Assembly: GCA_938038815.1 (NCBI GenBank)
Contig: CALHTF010000080.1
Location: 1 to 47,211 of the forward strand
Length of the DNA: 47,211 nt
From: an uncultured Acidimicrobiales bacterium
Lineage (GTDB): Bacteria > Actinomycetota > Acidimicrobiia > Acidimicrobiales > SHLQ01
Direction: 5' to 3'
Position 1 is the stretch's first letter, and each line of letters starts with the position of its first letter. The notes under the pieces are model-generated. The model did no database searches. It was not told where the DNA came from and saw only the letters and a program-made list of their open reading frames with translations. Position numbers and translations under genes: made by a program. Shown here one piece after another: positions 39,773 to 47,211 of this stretch.

Positions 39773-40687
39773 ATGGCACATGCGATCGAGGTGCGGGGCC
39801 TCACCAAGAGCTACGGCGATGTCCATGCCGTGCGAGGCATCGACTTGTCGGTGGCCGAAGGGGAGATCTTTGGTTTCTTGGGCTCAAACGGTGCCGGCAA
39901 GACCACCACGATCGAAATTCTCGAAGGGTTCCGGACCCGCACCGGAGGCGACGTGCGGGTACTTGGAGTCGACCCGGCCACCGCCCCGTTGACATGGCGC
40001 GAAGACATCGGCATCGTGCTCCAGGAATCAGAGATCGAGGGCGAACTTACCGCCATCGAAGCGGTCACCGTTCACGCCGCCTGCTTCGCCCAGTCGCGAA
40101 ACCCCGAAGAGGTGCTCGAACTGGTCGGGCTGAGCGATGCCCGCGACCAACGAGCAAAGAAGCTGTCGGGTGGCCAGCAGCGCCGCCTCGACCTGGCGAT
40201 GGCGTTGGTCGGCGACCCGAAGCTGATCTTCCTCGACGAGCCGACCACCGGCTTCGACCCAAGCGCCCGCCGCGAAGCCTGGGACATGATCGACAACCTG
40301 CGGTCGCTCGGTTGCACGGTGTTGCTTACCACCCACTACATGGACGAAGCCCAGCTACTGGCCGACCGAATTTCGGTTATCTCCCACGGCGAGATCGTGG
40401 CCAGAGGTACCGCCGACGAGCTGGCCAACCAGGTCGCCGCAATCCCTCGCATCACCTGGAAGCCGGGCACGGGTCCGGCGGTGCCGGGTCGGTTCGGTGC
40501 AGCGCTGGAGAAGGACCGGATGGTTATCGAAACCCACGACGTAGTCGAGGTCGTGCACGAGCTCACCACCTGGGCCAAGGCTGAAGCGGCCACACTCGAC
40601 GATCTCGAGATCGCCCGTCCGACCCTCGAAGACACCTACCTGCGGCTGATCGGCCAAAACGAACCCGACGCCGAGGAGCCATCGTGA
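39773..40687 (+). CDS. ABC-2 type exporter, ATP-binding subunit
   Basis: The product is 304 residues. Walker A is GSNGAGKTT (about 38-46). The signature is LSGGQQRR, Walker B is LIFLDEPTTGFD and the switch His is in LLTTHYMDEA. A C-terminal extension of about 85 residues is usual for DrrA-like exporters. The GTG of the permease overlaps its stop, so the two form one transporter. The substrate is unknown; relatives export drugs, lipids or polysaccharide. Confidence 0.95.
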   Translation: MAHAIEVRGLTKSYGDVHAVRGIDLSVAEGEIFGFLGSNGAGKTTTIEILEGFRTRTGGDVRVLGVDPATAPLTWREDIGIVLQESEIEGELTAIEAVTVHAACFAQSRNPEEVLELVGLSDARDQRAKKLSGGQQRRLDLAMALVGDPKLIFLDEPTTGFDPSARREAWDMIDNLRSLGCTVLLTTHYMDEAQLLADRISVISHGEIVARGTADELANQVAAIPRITWKPGTGPAVPGRFGAALEKDRMVIETHDVVEVVHELTTWAKAEAATLDDLEIARPTLEDTYLRLIGQNEPDAEEPS

Positions 40688-41445
40688 GTTGGCCAGCGCA
40701 ACTTCTGAGTCGGGCAAAGTTCGACCTGTTGATCTTCCGCCGCAACCCGGCGGCCAGTTTCTTCACGGTGATCTTGCCGATCATCTTCTTGTTGTTGTTC
40801 ACCGCCATCTTTGGCAACGGCACCTTGGCGAGCGGGGCCAAGGTCGCCACGTTCTACGTGCCCGGCATCCTTGGCCTATCGATCGTGTCGGCAACCATGG
40901 TCAACCTGGCGATCACCACCACGGTCCGCCGCGAGAAAGGCGTGCTCAAGCGCCTTCGCGGTACCCCGCTACCTCCTTGGATCTTCATTGCCAGTCAGCT
41001 CATGATGGCCACCGCCATCGCCGCCCTGATGACCTTCCTCGTCACGCTCATAGGCTGGTTGGTGTTTGGTGTGGCGCTGCAATGGTCGGCATTACCGACC
41101 CTGCTGATCAGCCTGGTGATCGGCACCGTGTCGTTCTCGGCGCTCGGCCTGGCGCTATCGACCATCATCCCGAGCGAAGACGCCGCACCCGCTATCACCA
41201 ACGCCATCACCCTGCCGCTGTACTTCATCAGCGACGTGTTCCTGGTGGGCGAAGACATCCCGCGGTTCATCGAAGTTATCGGCAACATCTTCCCGCTGCG
41301 CCATCTGGTGCAGGCGCTGCAACCGGCCTACAACCCCTTTGTCGAGGGCACGCCAATGGAGTGGGGACACTGGGCGGTCATCGCTGCATGGGGTACCTTC
41401 GGCGTCGTGGCGACCATGGCTCGCTTCAAGTGGTCGGCCGAATAG
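40684..41445 (+). CDS. ABC-2 type exporter, permease subunit
   Basis: The product is 253 residues from a GTG overlapping the ATPase stop. It has six membrane helices in the ABC2_membrane pattern, with the conserved cytoplasmic segment RREKGVLKRLRGTPLPPW between helices 2 and 3. The periplasmic and late segments include FPLRHLVQALQPAYNP. It pairs with the ATPase just upstream as a homodimeric membrane part. Confidence 0.93.
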   Translation: MSWPAQLLSRAKFDLLIFRRNPAASFFTVILPIIFLLLFTAIFGNGTLASGAKVATFYVPGILGLSIVSATMVNLAITTTVRREKGVLKRLRGTPLPPWIFIASQLMMATAIAALMTFLVTLIGWLVFGVALQWSALPTLLISLVIGTVSFSALGLALSTIIPSEDAAPAITNAITLPLYFISDVFLVGEDIPRFIEVIGNIFPLRHLVQALQPAYNPFVEGTPMEWGHWAVIAAWGTFGVVATMARFKWSAE

Positions 41446-41513
41446 CCCAGCGGGAATCGGCGGCCCAGTCAACGGTGTTCGCTCATCTTGGCTCAACTCC
41501 CGCCGAGGGAAGC

Positions 41514-41519
41514 TAGAAT
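41514..41519 (+). promoter_or_regulatory. candidate -10 box of the pyrophosphatase gene
   Basis: TAGAAT matches the bacterial -10 consensus at five of six bases and lies 28 bases before the ATG at 41547. A TTGGAG ribosome binding site lies at 41535-41540. The -35 region is weak: TTGGCT at 41488 would need a 20-base spacer, and CTCAAC gives 16. The box is flanked by GGAAGC and GCTTCC, a possible operator. Confidence 0.4.
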
Positions 41520-41546
41520 TGCCGCTTCCCCTCCTTGGAGCCCCCC

Positions 41547-42200
41547 ATGCCAAATAGCTTCGATCGATTTCGTGCCCACCCTTGGCACGGACTTCCCATC
41601 GGCGATGAATCCCCCGACGTTGTCGAGGCCTACATCGAAATCACCCCGTTCGACACGGTAAAGTACGAAATCGATAAGCGCACCGGGTATCTGCGGGTCG
41701 ACCGACCGCAAGGTTCCTCCGCGCTGCCCCCGACGCTGTACGGCTTCATTCCGCGCACCTACTGCGGCGACCGGGTTGCGGCCCTTACGCCCCACGCGCA
41801 GATCGGCGACCACGACCCGCTCGACATTTGCGTGCTGAGCCAACAGCGCATCGACCGGGCCGACATTGTTGTGCCGGCTCGCGTGGTGGGCGGCATTCAA
41901 TTGCTCGACGATGGCGAGGCCGACGACAAGATCGTGGCCTTCCTCGCCAGCGACACAGTGTTCGACTACGCCACGAATCTGAAGAACCTGCCGACCGCTG
42001 TGGTCAACCGCATCGTCCACTACTTCGCGACCTACAAGATGGACATCACCGGCGAGAAGGACAACTCGATCGAGGTTGTCGGAACCTACGGGGCCGAAGA
42101 AGCCAAGGCGGTCATCCGGGCATCGGTCGAGGACTACAACGAAATGTTCCCCGCTCAGGGTCGTCGCGTTACCGACAAGGTCGCGGTCGAAGACCTCTAG
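41547..42200 (+). CDS. ppa: inorganic pyrophosphatase (family I)
   Basis: The product is 217 residues from the ATG at 41547, preceded by TTGGAG. Substrate and metal residues are visible in VKYEIDKRTGYLRVDRPQG, YGFIPRTYCGD and GDHDPLDICVLSQ, and in the later DDGEADDKIVAF. The catalytic Asp cluster is kept, with His in place of the Gly of the classic DGDPLD, as seen in one long subfamily. The enzyme splits pyrophosphate to drive biosynthesis. It converges with the TetR gene, and the stops overlap (CTAG). Confidence 0.92.
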   Translation: MPNSFDRFRAHPWHGLPIGDESPDVVEAYIEITPFDTVKYEIDKRTGYLRVDRPQGSSALPPTLYGFIPRTYCGDRVAALTPHAQIGDHDPLDICVLSQQRIDRADIVVPARVVGGIQLLDDGEADDKIVAFLASDTVFDYATNLKNLPTAVVNRIVHYFATYKMDITGEKDNSIEVVGTYGAEEAKAVIRASVEDYNEMFPAQGRRVTDKVAVEDL

Positions 42201-42799
42201 TTGCTCGGCGGCTGCACGGCGGCCGCTAGCACGGCCATCAACTCGGGAGCGCGTTTGCCGAAGTCGGCCGCGCCCAACTGCACCACCGAGAACAACAACG
42301 AGACCATGATGTCGACCAGACCGGCACCGATCTGCGCGGGGTCGATATCGGAGCGGACCGCACCGGTCTGTTGTTCGGCGGTGAGTCGCTCGCCCACCAA
42401 AACCCGTAGCTCGGCCAGCGCTGGCAGGTCGACGATTCGGCTGGTTACCTGCGGCTCAAGCCCGGCGAGAACGCGTCGGGCGAGTGGGTGTCGATCGACT
42501 GCACCGACCAGGTTGACGAACAGGTCGCCTCGCCACTCAGGCGACCGCTCGCTCAAGGGGGTAAGCAGAACCGCCTCTTCGATGATGCCGGCGGCGTCGT
42601 GATCGAGGGCAGCGAGAAAGAGGGCTTCTTTGTTGTCGAAGTAGGCGTACGCCGCCGTTCCGCTGAGCTCGGCGTCGCGGGTGATTTCGGCTACCGACGT
42701 CGAACGAAAGCCATCACGGCCAAATCGGTCGATCGCCACCTCGAGGAGCGTTTGTTTGGTTTGCTCGCCTTTGGAGACCGGAGCTGGCGCTTTGGACAC
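42197..42799 (-). CDS. TetR-family transcriptional regulator
   Basis: The product is 200 residues from a GTG start. The N-terminal helix-turn-helix is typical: TLLEVAIDRFGRDGFRSTSV, AEITRDAELSGTAAYAYF and DNKEALFLAALD (residues about 14-65). The C-terminal ligand and dimer domain is not assigned. It lies 31 bases after the beta-helix lipoprotein gene on the same strand and may be co-transcribed with it. The target is unknown. The palindrome at 44752 is a possible site, but nothing in the sequence proves that. Confidence 0.92.
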   Translation of the reverse strand: MSKAPAPVSKGEQTKQTLLEVAIDRFGRDGFRSTSVAEITRDAELSGTAAYAYFDNKEALFLAALDHDAAGIIEEAVLLTPLSERSPEWRGDLFVNLVGAVDRHPLARRVLAGLEPQVTSRIVDLPALAELRVLVGERLTAEQQTGAVRSDIDPAQIGAGLVDIMVSLLFSVVQLGAADFGKRAPELMAVLAAAVQPPSN

Positions 42800-42810
42800 G
42801 ATCTGTAACG

Positions 42811-42833
42811 TAGCCGAAAAGCGTTTCGGGCTA
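42811..42833. repeat. imperfect inverted repeat between the lipoprotein and TetR genes
   Basis: TAGCCGAAAA (42811-42820) pairs with TTTCGGGCTA (42824-42833) with one bulged base. It includes the stop codon of the lipoprotein gene and lies 12 bases before the TetR start. It could be an operator for the regulator or a weak terminator; there is no T-run. Confidence 0.35.
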
Positions 42834-44600
42834 GCTCAGGTCGTTTTCGCAGGTTTGAGGCGAATACAGGTTGCTGTTGTTGCCATTCGGGCAGGTCGTG
42901 TTCTCCCAAACCACATTTTCGATAGCAGTTCCTGAAAAATTGGAGAACAGGAGGCTGGCGCTCGAGAGGTTCGCTCCGCTCAGGTTCGCATTCGAGAGGT
43001 CGGCCTCGCGGAGGGTCGCGCCGCTGAGGTCGGTGCCGGTGAGGTCTGAACCACGGAGATTTGCTCGACTAAAGTTGGCGTCGGGAAGCGTCGCGTTCGC
43101 CAGTGTTGCGTTGGGAAGGATGGCGTCGCGAAAGACGGGGTTGTTCATCTCTGCGAAGCTGAGGTCGGCGTTGCTGAAGTTGGTCCGCTCATATTCGGGC
43201 CCCGAGTAGTCCGCATAGGTGAGGTCCGCCCCTACAAACGTGGCGTCATTAAAATTGATGCCAAACCCATACGTTTCGGCCAGGTTGGCGCCGGTGAAGT
43301 CGGCGTTGGTGAAGACGCCGTCTTCCAGTTCGCGCTGGCTCAGGTTGGCGTAGCTGAGGTCGCCGTCGGGGATGATGGCGCCATCGAGGTTCGATCCGGT
43401 GAGGTTGCACCATCGGAGTTGGGCACCCGGAACTCTGTTGGCGGGATGCGTGCAGTCTGTGCCGGGTGTGAAGAACGGGACGGTTGCGACGGCACCGGCA
43501 TCACATAGGGTCCCGGGCGCAGGCCGAGCAACTCCGCGGGCGTCCGGAGCGAGGTCGGTGGTGCACAGGCCATCACCAACGAACGCGTTGTCGATTGCGG
43601 GTGAGCCCACGGTGGGGTGTCGGGTTGGCACGGGTCCGCTGTAGTCGGCGAGGGCGGTGAGTCTCAGCGGTTGGTCATCAAAATCGCCAGCTCCCAATGG
43701 GCAGCTGCTATCGCTGTAGATAGAGAATTGGCTCGTGTGGGTGCTGTTGGGGCCCATATTGCAGTTGGTCGAGGCCTCGATGATTGTGTGGGCGACGTTG
43801 GTCCGGCCCCATCCGATGTTTAGCGCAGTGTCAGGATCGGTGATCGTCGACCACAAGATGTCCGTTGGTTGCGGATTGAGCGACGTCTCGAAGTACACGG
43901 CTGCGCCTGACTCTGGATGGTCGGCGATGGTGGTTTGAAATAGACGGGCGTAGCCACCGATGCCGAGATAGATGGCTTTGCCGGTCGCGGTCGCCGTGTT
44001 GTTGGAGATCGTGGAGTCTTCGATCCAGAGCGTGCCGCCCCAGGATGCGATGGCGCCGCCGCGCGATCCTGCGTTGTTGCCCGTGATGTGGGTGTCTTCG
44101 ATGCCGAGCAGGCCGGAGCGATGAAAGATCGCCCCGCCATCGCCGACGTTGTTCCCGCCGAATGGGTCGCCGCCGGTGATGTTGAGTCGTTCGAGGAAGT
44201 GGAAGTCGCCGTCGAGGATGTGGATAGCGCGGTCGAGGCCGTTGGCGTCGATGGTGGCGTTTGGTTCGCCAGCCGGATAGCTGCGGATATAGGTGCGTTC
44301 GGTGATGTCGAGATCGCCGCTGGCCGATGCGTCTTCGCCGTCACCTGCCAGGGTCAATTCATAGGTGGTGTCAGCTTGGAGCCTGATCTCGGTCGTGTTG
44401 GGGTTGGCGTTTGCTTCCATGACGGCTGCACGCAGCGAACATTGGCCATTGCCGTCGACGCATACGCCGTCGCCGGGCGTGAGGTCGGCGGTATCGGTCG
44501 TGGTGTTTACCACGATCGTCTCGTCGGCGTCTGGTGGAATGCACGCCACCAGCACCAGCGCGCCAGCACCTAGGAGCAAGAGTTGGAACAGTCTCGTCAT
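42831..44600 (-). CDS. lipoprotein joining a CSLREA beta-helix and pentapeptide repeats
   Basis: The product is 589 residues. A lipoprotein signal ends in LVAC (Cys20). The CSLREA domain (GVCVDGNGQCSLRAAVMEA) spans about 45-63. A right-handed beta-helix runs to about 320 (GGAIFHRSG, ITGNNAGSRGGAIAS, ISNNTATATG). A Cys-containing linker follows, with FTPGTDCTHP near 382. Pentapeptide repeats of the A(D/N)LxX type fill about 395-560 (for example LRGSDLTGTDLSGATLREAD). The C-terminus has two Cys, perhaps a disulfide. It should be a surface-anchored rod-like protein. The two solenoid types in one chain are unusual. The ligand is unknown. Confidence 0.85.
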   Translation of the reverse strand: MTRLFQLLLLGAGALVLVACIPPDADETIVVNTTTDTADLTPGDGVCVDGNGQCSLRAAVMEANANPNTTEIRLQADTTYELTLAGDGEDASASGDLDITERTYIRSYPAGEPNATIDANGLDRAIHILDGDFHFLERLNITGGDPFGGNNVGDGGAIFHRSGLLGIEDTHITGNNAGSRGGAIASWGGTLWIEDSTISNNTATATGKAIYLGIGGYARLFQTTIADHPESGAAVYFETSLNPQPTDILWSTITDPDTALNIGWGRTNVAHTIIEASTNCNMGPNSTHTSQFSIYSDSSCPLGAGDFDDQPLRLTALADYSGPVPTRHPTVGSPAIDNAFVGDGLCTTDLAPDARGVARPAPGTLCDAGAVATVPFFTPGTDCTHPANRVPGAQLRWCNLTGSNLDGAIIPDGDLSYANLSQRELEDGVFTNADFTGANLAETYGFGINFNDATFVGADLTYADYSGPEYERTNFSNADLSFAEMNNPVFRDAILPNATLANATLPDANFSRANLRGSDLTGTDLSGATLREADLSNANLSGANLSSASLLFSNFSGTAIENVVWENTTCPNGNNSNLYSPQTCENDLS

Positions 44601-44751
44601 CGCTACGCCTTCGACTTCGCGAGGCCTCCCGCAGGTCCCGCACCAGTAACTTTAGGCCGGTGCGAGGCAACGAGTAAAAGCCATTCCACCTACGAGACGA
44701 CGGTCGTTTCTAGCGGTGCGATTTTACGGCGCCGTTGTACAAGCCTCGACA

Positions 44752-44795
44752 AATTGAGAGATTGACAGATTCTCTCAATTCCCTATACTGGCGTT
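44752..44795 (+). promoter_or_regulatory. consensus promoter inside a palindrome, probable leaderless start
   Basis: TTGACA (44762-44767) and TATACT (44784-44789) form a near-perfect -35/-10 pair with a 16-base spacer. The perfect 10-base arms AATTGAGAGA (44752-44761) and TCTCTCAATT (44771-44780) bracket the -35 box. The expected transcription start, about 7 bases after the -10, falls on the ATG at 44796, and there is no ribosome binding site. A dimeric repressor bound here would block the polymerase. This is the clearest promoter in the window. Confidence 0.8.
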
Positions 44796-45668
44796 ATGGC
44801 CCCTACCGCTACCGCTCCGTCGCCACTCGACCGAAAGATCCCGACCCGGCGAATTTCGCTCGCCCAAACCGTCGGCGAACTCCCTCATACTTTCATCGGC
44901 CCCGACGAGGTACTCCTCAGCCATGTCATCGCCACCTTCTCGGCGGTGATCCCCGATGGCGAGGAATACTTCGTCCGCACCGTCCGCCACTTCCGCGACC
45001 AGATCACCGATCCCGAGCTCAAGCGCGACGTGGCCGGGTTTATTGGCCAAGAAGCGGTCCATGGTCGCGAGCACCGCGAACTCAACGATGCCCTCGACGC
45101 CATTGGGTACCCCACCAAGAAAATCGAACAACTCACCGACAAAGGTCTTCGCTTTCGCGAACGCGTGATGTCCGCTCACGCCAACCTGGCGTGCACCGCG
45201 GCGCTCGAACACTTCACCGCCACCTTCGGATCGACCATCCTTCGCGACACCGAGGCTCGAGAATCGCTCGGTCCACTCGCCGACTTCTGGGCGTGGCATG
45301 CGCTCGAGGAGTGCGAGCACAAGGCCGTGGCCTTCGACGTGTTCCGCGCCACCGGCGGCACCGAGAAAACTCGCAAGCGAATGATGAACTTCATCTGCGC
45401 CACCTTCATCGGCGGCATGAGTATGCAAGTTCTGCTCGGACTGCTACGAGACCGCGAGTTCTATAGCCGGGCGGCGATCCGCAAATCGATCAAGGTGTTC
45501 CGGGACTCCCCGTTCTTCACCAAAGCTCTTTGGCGCGACCTTCGCGACTACAACCGCGACGACTTTCACCCCAACGATCACCAAACCGACGACCTCGTCG
45601 CTGAGTGGCGCGAAACGTACTTCGGCGAACACGGTCGGCTCAACGAATTTCTCGCCGGGGCCTCATAA
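44796..45668 (+). CDS. predicted metal-dependent hydrolase (ferritin-like fold)
   Basis: The product is 290 residues from the ATG at 44796. It matches the Metal_hydrol family (PF10118). Helices carry acidic and His residues suited to a di-iron site: GEEYFVRTVRHF, GQEAVHGREHREL, AALEHFTATFG and WHALEECEHKAVAFD. The family is annotated as a hydrolase, but its substrate is unproved. Transcription appears to start at the ATG itself from a palindrome-controlled promoter, so the gene is probably repressible and translated without a leader. Confidence 0.88.
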   Translation: MAPTATAPSPLDRKIPTRRISLAQTVGELPHTFIGPDEVLLSHVIATFSAVIPDGEEYFVRTVRHFRDQITDPELKRDVAGFIGQEAVHGREHRELNDALDAIGYPTKKIEQLTDKGLRFRERVMSAHANLACTAALEHFTATFGSTILRDTEARESLGPLADFWAWHALEECEHKAVAFDVFRATGGTEKTRKRMMNFICATFIGGMSMQVLLGLLRDREFYSRAAIRKSIKVFRDSPFFTKALWRDLRDYNRDDFHPNDHQTDDLVAEWRETYFGEHGRLNEFLAGAS

Positions 45669-45695
45669 CCCCACCAACATGGCACGCTGGTTGGC

Positions 45696-46352
45696 GTGTT
45701 GTTGAACAAGGTGTCCCAACAGCTAGGCAGTTCGGCTGCGGGAGCGATTCTCGGCTACGTGATCGGGACGCTCCCGTCCGCCGATCTTGTCGCCAAGGCA
45801 GTTGCCAAGAAGAAGTCCGAAGCCGTAGTCGACCTGCGGGCATCGGGTAGCGGCAACCCCGGCGCCACCAACGCGGCGATGGTGTTGGGAAAGAAGTGGG
45901 GCGCCATGGTTCTGGTGGCCGACATCGCCAAAGGCGCGGGCGCGTCGGCGATTGGTCGACAACTCGCCGGCCCGATCGGCGCGTCGGCAGCATCGACCGC
46001 CGCCGTCGTCGGCCACTGCTACCCCCGCCTGGTGCGCGGCGCCGACTCGACCGGCGGCAAAGGAGTAGCGACCAGTGTCGGGCAGGTGCTCGGCACCTTC
46101 CCGGCCTATTTCCCCATCGACTTCTTGGTCGCTGGCGGCACGGTGGCCGTCCCGAGCCTCAAGCAACGGGCCTTTGTCGCCAACTCGGTGGCCTCGGCGG
46201 TATGGATCGCCAGCTCGGCCATCTGGTGGCGAAAGGGCTGGTCGACCGGATGGGACGACTCGGCCCATTGGTCGCTTCCGGTAGGCGCCACGGTGAGCAG
46301 CGCCGTCATCGCCTCGAAGTTCCTGGCCGCACAAGACGAGGCCGAGAAGTAA
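45696..46352 (+). CDS. plsY: glycerol-3-phosphate acyltransferase PlsY
   Basis: The product is 218 residues from a GTG start. It has several membrane helices and the three PlsY motifs: GSGNPGATN (near residues 51-59), GHCYP in the second loop, and GGKGVAT. PlsY transfers an acyl group from acyl phosphate to glycerol-3-phosphate in phospholipid synthesis. The N-terminus is a little longer and the C-terminal part more diverged than typical. It is followed 43 bases later by a DegV gene, also a fatty-acid-linked protein. Confidence 0.9.
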   Translation: MLLNKVSQQLGSSAAGAILGYVIGTLPSADLVAKAVAKKKSEAVVDLRASGSGNPGATNAAMVLGKKWGAMVLVADIAKGAGASAIGRQLAGPIGASAASTAAVVGHCYPRLVRGADSTGGKGVATSVGQVLGTFPAYFPIDFLVAGGTVAVPSLKQRAFVANSVASAVWIASSAIWWRKGWSTGWDDSAHWSLPVGATVSSAVIASKFLAAQDEAEK

Positions 46353-46395
46353 GTTCGATCGGGAAGAGTCCGCTCGTCCCCGGGGTTCACTAGCT

Positions 46396-47211
46396 ATGCC
46401 TATCATCACACCCGCCGGCCCCATCGGCCTCGTTATCGACTCCTCGAGCCAGATTCCCGCCGGGCTGGTCAACAAGTTCGATGTTGAGGTTGTGCCAATC
46501 ACGGTGACGATCGACGAAGAAGCGTTCCGAGAAGGGGTCGACATCGACGCCGATGCCTTCTACGACATGGTGGGCGAACCCCTGCCCGACATCGGCACCT
46601 CGCAACCAGCACCCGGTGAGTTTGTCGAGGCGTTCGAAGCCCTCGCCAACCGCGGGGCAACCGAGGTCGTGTGCGTCACCCTGGGCGAAGCCCACTCGGG
46701 CACCTACAACTCCGCGCGTATCGGCTCGGAGCTGTCGCCCGTGCCGGTACGACTCGTCGATTCCCAAACCATGTCGTTCGGCGTGACCGCATGTTTCTGG
46801 GAAGCCGCGGCCGCGCTCGAAAGCGGAGCCGAAGTTTCGGCCGCCGCCGAACGAGCCGAACAACTCGCACCCAACATCTGCTCAACCTTCCTGCTGCAAT
46901 CGCTCGACCAAGTGAAGAAGATGGGCCGGGTCGACATCGATAGCCTCGGTGAAACCACCGGCGAGAACGTGCCCGTCTACGTGACCCGGGGCAGCGACTT
47001 TGAGATCGGTGGCGAAGCCGCCACCATCGACGAGCTCAGCGCGCTCATGCTTGCTCAAGTCCCGACCGACATTGCGGTGCGCACCGGAGTCTGCCTGGCC
47101 GCGCCGGAGATGGCCGCCTACACCGAGATCCTCGAAGCCGCACTGGCCACCCGCAATAACGTTCTCGAAACGGTCCGGTACCGGGTTGGCCCGAGCGTCG
47201 CCGCCCATACG
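46396..47211 (+). CDS. DegV family fatty-acid-binding protein (partial)
   Basis: The frame is open from the ATG at 46396 to the window edge (272 codons) and lacks only the C-terminal end. Family features are GLVIDSSSQIP at the N-terminus, TSQPAPGEFVEAF, and TLGEAHSGTYNSAR. RLVDSQTMSFG and a late VGPSVAAHT (of the HTGPG motif) are also present. DegV/FakB proteins hold a single fatty acid for a kinase that makes acyl phosphate, the donor used by PlsY. The adjacency to plsY fits that path, but a FakA kinase is not in view. Confidence 0.92.
   Translation, partial: MPIITPAGPIGLVIDSSSQIPAGLVNKFDVEVVPITVTIDEEAFREGVDIDADAFYDMVGEPLPDIGTSQPAPGEFVEAFEALANRGATEVVCVTLGEAHSGTYNSARIGSELSPVPVRLVDSQTMSFGVTACFWEAAAALESGAEVSAAAERAEQLAPNICSTFLLQSLDQVKKMGRVDIDSLGETTGENVPVYVTRGSDFEIGGEAATIDELSALMLAQVPTDIAVRTGVCLAAPEMAAYTEILEAALATRNNVLETVRYRVGPSVAAHT

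Overview
This is a GC-rich actinobacterial chromosome segment. Mycothiol-type DinB-fold enzymes, the ClpS-DUF2017 pair, a caa3-type oxidase operon with a four-helix subunit IV, CSLREA/beta-helix surface proteins and compact gene packing together suggest class Acidimicrobiia (Ilumatobacter-like). That placement is inferred from gene content only. No prophage, transposase, CRISPR array or rRNA was seen.

Layout. 1-4380 (minus): a MoxR ATPase, a DUF58 protein and a large TgpA-like membrane protein (cut by the left edge), whose transglutaminase domain has lost its catalytic Cys and His. 4540-6674 (plus): a membrane-anchored DUF1524/HNH-fold protein that has lost its catalytic residues, then a FemAB/BioF2-type acyltransferase. 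6675-10669 (minus): a 940-residue cell-surface beta-helix protein with a long Thr tract, coupled to a degenerate sensor kinase-like protein. 10749-19016: a diguanylate cyclase, tRNA-Lys, a DinB-fold protein, an ion channel, a metallopeptidase, a phosphatase, paired CrcB/Fluc fluoride channels, a methyltransferase and seryl-tRNA synthetase.

19149-29844 is the respiratory block. Reading along the minus strand it runs ctaB, a subunit I-like protein, a subunit III-like protein, a seven-helix protein, ctaC (with fused cytochrome c), ctaD, ctaE, ctaF, ctaG; ctaA is divergent from ctaB. ctaB/ctaA make heme A, ctaC-F form the oxidase, and ctaG helps copper insertion. The most unusual item is the second subunit I-like protein (26131-27765). 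It keeps the heme-copper oxidase fold motifs but lacks all six metal-binding His, the cross-linked Tyr and the proton-channel Glu. It is translationally coupled to a subunit III paralogue that lacks its conserved Glu.

29841-33006: clpS, DUF2017, an MFS exporter and a DUF4287 protein, with three related short palindromes at gene ends. 33073-37176: tRNA-Phe, tRNA-Asp, tRNA-Glu, a secreted trypsin-fold protease with a P domain, and a two-component system. 37212-47211: a maleylpyruvate isomerase-like protein, a DUF2786 protein, an ABC-2 exporter, inorganic pyrophosphatase, a TetR regulator, a lipoprotein joining a CSLREA beta-helix to pentapeptide repeats, a ferritin-like metal-dependent hydrolase expressed from a palindrome-embedded and probably leaderless promoter, PlsY, and a DegV protein cut by the right edge.

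A theme of the window is conserved enzyme folds without catalytic residues: the transglutaminase, the HNH nuclease, the oxidase subunit I and, in part, a histidine kinase.
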